Source: JAFAGX01 sp035624215
GTDB taxonomy: Bacteria; Acidobacteriota; Terriglobia; Terriglobales; Acidobacteriaceae
Reading direction: 5' to 3'
Length of the DNA stretch: 64,000 nucleotides
Assembly (NCBI GenBank): GCA_035624215.1
Contig: DASPRY010000048.1
Span: forward strand, 1 to 64,000
Of the stretch, positions 59,610 to 64,000 are shown piece by piece. A program made the position numbers and the translations under genes. Numbering within the stretch: position 1 is the first letter of the stretch; every line of letters starts with the position of its first letter. Below the pieces are notes generated by a model, which saw only the letters and a program-made list of their open reading frames with translations, made no database searches and had not been told where the DNA came from.

Positions 59610-61704
59610 CCGAGGCTAATGCCCGCTGCGTAGCTGCCAGCAGTGCCTCGGGACCGACCGGCTTTCCCGTTGCATTCTCCATCCACAGATCCGGTGTGAC
59701 ACGCCCCATCTTCGCGATTCGCTCGAACTCCGGACCAACGCTCCCCGCTTTCTTCATCTGCTCTTCGATCTGAAACGCGATCATGTGACCAATCGGATAA
59801 TCCGGCAAATACATAAAACTATCGATCATGTGGGAGTAAATTCCGAGCAATACCACATCTCTCTTTCCGAGAACCGGCGCGTAGTAGCGGTTCCACACGT
59901 CCTTCGCAATCTGAACGGTCGCCGCGTCGAGTTCCTTCGGCGTGGCCTGCGGATGATCGTACATCCAGTGCCACACGGCCATATCTACGAGGGCCACGCC
60001 GGAAATCTCGTAGGTTGCCCAAAAATCATTCAGAGTTTTTTCCGCTTCAGCTTCGGCGTCAGGAGCCGGCAAACCCAGCAGCTCCAGGTCTCGTGCCTGG
60101 AAAACAAATGCCAGCGCCTCGGTGAATGCCGTATTGGGCACGCCTCTCAGCAAGGTGTAATCGACATCATTCAGCGAAAATGTCTGCTCCACGTTATGGC
60201 CCATCTCATGAACCGCAATGTTGAAACCCTTGTAGTTGATCCCGGTTTTTTCTACGCGAGTGCGCAGATGGGCCTTTTCCGAGCGCATCTCCGCTCCCAT
60301 CGCGTGGCCGGAACCGCGAGCCGGATCAACCACGATGTTGCTGGCAACATATTGAGCACGCTGGGGCGAGAAACCCAGTTTCATCAGCAGATTGGGAATA
60401 TCTTTCTGGTAGGCCTCGGCAGTGGCATATTTTTTCGCCACGATCGCATCCAGCTCAGCCTCGCTATATTTGCTGCCCGGACGAAAGCCGTTGTACCAGA
60501 TGTCGAATGGTTCAAGCCGACGCCCCAGCCGCGTCTGAATTAGCTTGGCGGTTTGCGTAGCGAGCGGCGAACTCACCACCTGCTCAAGCATCGCCCGAAC
60601 GCGAGCTTCGGGAAGTTCCCGATCTTCGTCGAAACGCCGGTCTATCAAGGTGGGGGCGGTCGGCGAGTACGGATCGGCCTTTCTTGATGCAAGGTATGTC
60701 CCGAGCAACTTGGCGTAACGCGTGTCCGGCTCAGGGTTCGGGTTGACAGTGGAACTCTTGCCCGAAAAATCGGAGTCCTTCACCGCCGCCGGACGCACTT
60801 CATCGGTGAACGGATTCCAATCAACTTGCGGGTTATCTATCACCACCTCAGGAATAGTCTGCGTAACAATCCGTTCCATAACCTGCTGAATCATGCGCTG
60901 CTTGGCCAAGCCACTTTGCGCGTCGGCATAGTCGGACTTGATCTCATCGCGCAAGTTCCAGTGGCTGAGCAGGCGCATCTTGGGCGGGAAAAGGCGCTGG
61001 TCGCGATTGTCGATCAGATGGTGCATCCAAATGTTGTATTGCGCAATGTAAGCGTCGGCATCCGATCCAGCCTGGGCAATGGCCAGGTTCACATCGGCAG
61101 GAATGCGCTTATCAAAACGCTGCGCCAGCCGCACCTCAGCCCATTGCCGGCGGCTCCAGCCGGGACCATCGTGCAGCCGTTCCTCTAGAGTCGTCAGCGG
61201 GAAATTTAGCAGAACAATGAAAGCCAGCTTGTTGTTGAAGAAATCATCGATCACATGCGCGGAGGGATCGTAGCCGGCAAAGATTTCATCGAATGGGAGC
61301 ACGGGCCCGGCATCCAGATCCTGCTGCTGCCGCAACTCGCGATTGATTTCGTGCATGTGGCCATCGAGCTGTTCAAGCAACCGCTGATAACGGTTGAACA
61401 TGGTATCGAGTGTTGCCTGATCGCCGGCAAAGTTAGTGCGCACGAACTCCTCAAAGCTGGCTGCATCGCCATCCGCGGCGCGCCAGAATTCGCTTACCTG
61501 GCGCAACCCGCGCTGCAAACGCGCTTTCTGCGAGTCGCCGTACTTCGCCGTGAGCTCGGTTTCCATCTTGGTGATCGATGATGCCATCCATGCCGGTTTC
61601 GTCTGAGCCGGAGCGGATTTCGCAGCAGTGCTTTCAGCTTGCTGCGCTTCGAGGGAGACAGCAAGCAAGAGAAAAATCAAGACAGACAGATGAATCGCGT
61701 GCAC
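59593..61704 (-). CDS. Secreted zinc metallopeptidase (HEMGH type)
   Basis: 703 residues. A signal peptide (residues 1-20, LSVLIFLLLAVSLEAQ) is followed by a mostly helical protein. The zinc motif HEMGH is at 499-503, and the downstream TEALAFVFQ about 30 residues later is a plausible third ligand Glu (gluzincin pattern, as in M3-type peptidases). No further family assignment is made. Periplasmic or extracellular peptide turnover is inferred. The stop overlaps the neighbour by 17 nt. Confidence 0.78.
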   Translation of the reverse strand: MHAIHLSVLIFLLLAVSLEAQQAESTAAKSAPAQTKPAWMASSITKMETELTAKYGDSQKARLQRGLRQVSEFWRAADGDAASFEEFVRTNFAGDQATLDTMFNRYQRLLEQLDGHMHEINRELRQQQDLDAGPVLPFDEIFAGYDPSAHVIDDFFNNKLAFIVLLNFPLTTLEERLHDGPGWSRRQWAEVRLAQRFDKRIPADVNLAIAQAGSDADAYIAQYNIWMHHLIDNRDQRLFPPKMRLLSHWNLRDEIKSDYADAQSGLAKQRMIQQVMERIVTQTIPEVVIDNPQVDWNPFTDEVRPAAVKDSDFSGKSSTVNPNPEPDTRYAKLLGTYLASRKADPYSPTAPTLIDRRFDEDRELPEARVRAMLEQVVSSPLATQTAKLIQTRLGRRLEPFDIWYNGFRPGSKYSEAELDAIVAKKYATAEAYQKDIPNLLMKLGFSPQRAQYVASNIVVDPARGSGHAMGAEMRSEKAHLRTRVEKTGINYKGFNIAVHEMGHNVEQTFSLNDVDYTLLRGVPNTAFTEALAFVFQARDLELLGLPAPDAEAEAEKTLNDFWATYEISGVALVDMAVWHWMYDHPQATPKELDAATVQIAKDVWNRYYAPVLGKRDVVLLGIYSHMIDSFMYLPDYPIGHMIAFQIEEQMKKAGSVGPEFERIAKMGRVTPDLWMENATGKPVGPEALLAATQRALASVSASK

Positions 61705-61791
61705 GGTAACCTCCGTTGCGGGATAAGGCAGTCCAGTATAGCTGTACGTTGGGGGATAAGCCTGTGATGCGGAGCAGGTTGAACCAAGGCT

Positions 61792-63213
61792 TTACCGCTT
61801 CGGGCGGTAGACATGCGTGCTAGTGCCGAAGAACATCTCTGCAGATTCCATGATCGTCTCCGACAGCGTGGGATGAGGATGGATGCTGAGCGCAACATCG
61901 GTCGCAGTAGCCGCCATTTCCATGGCGAGAACGCCTTCAGCAATCAGTTCCCCTGCGCCAACTCCTACGATGCCCACTCCCAGCACTCGTTCACTTTGAG
62001 GATCGAAGAGCAGTTTCGTCATTCCTTCGGTCCGGTCGAGAGTCATAGCGCGTCCGGACGCGGCCCACGGAAATTTGGCGACTTTGACTTCCCTGCCATC
62101 CTTTTGAGCTTGCGTCTCGGTCAAGCCACACCAGGCGATCTCGGGGTCGGTGAACACAACCGCCGGAATCGCGTTCGGCTCAAACGCGACTTTGTGTCCG
62201 GCGATCGCTTCAACTGCAGTGCGCCCTTCATGTGAAGCCTTATGGGCCAACATAGGTTCACCGACCACATCGCCGATGGCATAGATGGCGGGATCGTCCG
62301 TCTGCAACTGTTTATTTACCCCGATGAACCCGCGCTCGCCAATCTTGACCCGAGTTTTTTCCATCCCGGCGATTTCGGAATTCGGCTTGCGCCCCACCGA
62401 TACCAGAACCTTGCCGAATAATTTCTCGCGTTCTTTCACTTCCGCGCCATCGAAGGTGACGCGGATTCCGTTTGATTCTTCTTTCACCGCCGCTACCGTC
62501 GTGTTGACCATAATCGAATCGAAAATCTTCTCCATGCGCCTGTGCAGCGGCAACACCAGATCGCGATCTGCTCCCGGCAGAAGTCCGGGAAGCATTTCGA
62601 CCACCGAGACCTTGGTGCCGAGAGCGGCATAAACCGTACCCAGCTCGAGGCCGATATATCCGCCACCGACGACGAGTAATCCGCCCGGAATTTCGCTGAC
62701 ATCCAGGGCAGCCGTCGAATCCATCATGCGCGGCGAGCTCAGCCTGAGACTGGGAATCACCGCCGGCCGCGATCCCGTCGCAATGATGATGCGGTCAAAA
62801 GCCAACGAATCTTCACCGCCATTCGTCCGCCTTACCCGCAGCGTATTGGAGTTCTCGAATGCCGCCTGGCCTTGAATGTATTCAACCTTTCGTTGCTTGG
62901 AGAGCTGTCCTAATCCACCGGTGAGCTTCTTGACTACGCTTTCTTTCCACGACCGGAGTCGGGCGATATCAATTTTCGGATTGCTGTACTCGATGCCCCA
63001 ATTCGTCGCATGCCGGGCTTCGTCGATCAGCTTGGCCACATGCAACAAAGCCTTGGACGGGATACACCCGCGGTAGAGACACACGCCGCCTGGGTTCAGC
63101 TCCTTGTCAATCAACGTGACTTTCATGCCCAGATCGGCAGCAAGAAATGCAGCAGCGTAGCCGCCGGGGCCGGCGCCGATGACGGCAACATGCAGGTTCA
63201 CATTTTCAGGCAT
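61792..63213 (-). CDS. lpd: Dihydrolipoamide dehydrogenase
   Basis: 473 residues from MPENVNLHVAVIGAGPGGYA. The redox-active disulfide is in GGVCLYRGCIPSKALL, the NAD-binding block in LLVVGGGYIGLELG, and the C-terminal catalytic His/Glu pair in LSIHPHPTLSETI. It reoxidises dihydrolipoamide in 2-oxoacid dehydrogenase complexes or the glycine cleavage system. The E1 and E2 genes are not in the window. Confidence 0.95.
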   Translation of the reverse strand: MPENVNLHVAVIGAGPGGYAAAFLAADLGMKVTLIDKELNPGGVCLYRGCIPSKALLHVAKLIDEARHATNWGIEYSNPKIDIARLRSWKESVVKKLTGGLGQLSKQRKVEYIQGQAAFENSNTLRVRRTNGGEDSLAFDRIIIATGSRPAVIPSLRLSSPRMMDSTAALDVSEIPGGLLVVGGGYIGLELGTVYAALGTKVSVVEMLPGLLPGADRDLVLPLHRRMEKIFDSIMVNTTVAAVKEESNGIRVTFDGAEVKEREKLFGKVLVSVGRKPNSEIAGMEKTRVKIGERGFIGVNKQLQTDDPAIYAIGDVVGEPMLAHKASHEGRTAVEAIAGHKVAFEPNAIPAVVFTDPEIAWCGLTETQAQKDGREVKVAKFPWAASGRAMTLDRTEGMTKLLFDPQSERVLGVGIVGVGAGELIAEGVLAMEMAATATDVALSIHPHPTLSETIMESAEMFFGTSTHVYRPKR

Positions 63214-63341
63214 TCGTTTTCTCAAACACAAAAAGCCGAGGCGGACCCGACTTAGTGTGTGCGCTTTCTATGTACGTTTCCGATATCTGCAAGTTTATCG
63301 TAGAGCGCTTGATTCGTCCGGCTGGCGTAGCAGGAATCGCC

Positions 63342-63968
63342 CTACTTGCTATCTGATAGGGCAAGATATGCACCCAAGCCAACCAATGTCAGCCCAGTTG
63401 CGGCGCGTTGTCTCCTGCGCAGAGCGGCAGAAGCGCGGAGCCGTGCTCCAATCGGCGAGGCGAGCAGGATCACCAGCAAATCCGCACAGGTATTCAGCGT
63501 GATCGAGATCGTGCCCAAGAGAAGAAACTGCCGAAAACTCCCATTAGCTCGATTCACAAATTGCGGAATGAAGGCGAGAAAGAAAATCGCGGTCTTCGGA
63601 TTCAGAACTTCGGTGGCCACGCCCTGCCATAAGGGACTGCGTCGTACCGCTTGGGCCGCCGAGGTAAACTCCGTGTCGCTTCGGGCACTTATAATCATTC
63701 GGATACCGAGATAGACCAGATACCCGGCGCCGGCATATTTCACCATTGCAAACGTAGCGGCGGATGTTGCGAGCAAGATCGACAAACCAGTGGCCGCGGC
63801 AACGACATGCACAAGACCGCCGACAAAAGTTCCGGCTGCAGAAAACACTCCTTCCCGCCACCCACCCGCCAGGCTGCGAGCCAGCACATACAACATCCCT
63901 GGGCCAGGCGCGATAGCGAGCATTGTGGCCGCGCCGACGAACAACAAAAAACGATGTTGGTCAAGCAT
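63342..63968 (-). CDS. LysE-family amino acid exporter
   Basis: 208 residues, six predicted membrane helices. The start AATMLAIAPGPGMLYVLARSLAGGWREGV, KYAGAGYLVYLGIRMI and GVATEVLNPKTAIFFLAFIPQFVN are typical of LysE/RhtB exporters. It exports amino acids such as lysine, arginine or homoserine lactone-type compounds; substrate not assignable. It is the last complete gene in the window. Confidence 0.92.
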   Translation of the reverse strand: MLDQHRFLLFVGAATMLAIAPGPGMLYVLARSLAGGWREGVFSAAGTFVGGLVHVVAAATGLSILLATSAATFAMVKYAGAGYLVYLGIRMIISARSDTEFTSAAQAVRRSPLWQGVATEVLNPKTAIFFLAFIPQFVNRANGSFRQFLLLGTISITLNTCADLLVILLASPIGARLRASAALRRRQRAATGLTLVGLGAYLALSDSK

Positions 63969-64000
63969 GAAGGTAATTTTATAGCGGCCACATCGGTTTG

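Overview
The window reads as chromosomal DNA of a soil-type Gram-negative bacterium, most likely an Acidobacteriota (Terriglobia-like). This is inferred from gene content and style, not from a database search. The supporting features are lipid A synthesis through LpxI, AMIN-domain and TonB-type proteins, a sigma/anti-sigma/DUF4097 operon, a CdaA-CdaR-GlmM operon, a PilZ protein, many GTG and TTG starts, and dispersed repeats framed by TGTCATCCTGAGCG. No phage, plasmid, CRISPR array or tRNA gene was found. The only transposase is a REP-associated tyrosine transposase.

Layout. 1-820 is the 3' end of an rRNA operon (23S end, long spacer, 5S, terminator). 825-1584 is a REP-associated transposase bracketed and invaded by REP palindromes. 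1651-5494 holds small secreted or zinc-ribbon proteins, maf, a tatA too short for routine calling, and an MFS transporter. 5564-12063 holds an M20 peptidase, a lipid A block (fabZ, lpxA, lpxI, dinB-like, Gfo/Idh oxidoreductase) and a TonB-like protein. 12167-19670 (minus) holds hisS, a gamma-carbonic anhydrase, the ECF sigma/anti-sigma/B-box/DUF4097 operon and glgC. 19842-27911 holds sppA, a cysteine dioxygenase plus FAD protein pair with a readable promoter/operator, an HU protein, efp-acyP-apt, YtxH, AMIN and PilZ proteins. 28062-34530 holds trpG and trpE (convergent), a metallo-hydrolase, and cdaA-cdaR-glmM. 34588-44722 holds polA, a CADD-type protein, a thioesterase, a PEP-mutase-family enzyme, tilS, a degenerate hpt-like gene and ftsH. 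44781-63968 holds an aldo/keto reductase, selD, a SpoIIE-type phosphatase, rarA, an RNA methylase, a Sua5-family protein, uvrB, a receiver-TonB fusion, a secreted metallopeptidase, lpd and a LysE exporter.

Three observations stand out. (1) A class of intergenic repeats with strict 7-nt periodicity occurs at four loci as two inverted arms, (TCAGabN)n facing its reverse complement. The letters ab are specific to each locus and matched between the arms. A fifth, single-arm copy lies inside tilS. (2) selD extends upstream through an in-frame TGA (codon 18) followed by a SECIS-like hairpin, so it is very probably a selenoprotein gene that a standard ORF caller truncates. (3) A second repeat family keeps its outer frame but carries a different, internally complementary hairpin in each intact copy.

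Several proteins depart from their families at key residues: the Hpt-like protein has lost its catalytic positions, PolA lacks proofreading ligands, EF-P has Asn at the usual modified Lys/Arg position, and the LysW-like protein lacks the usual C-terminal tail.
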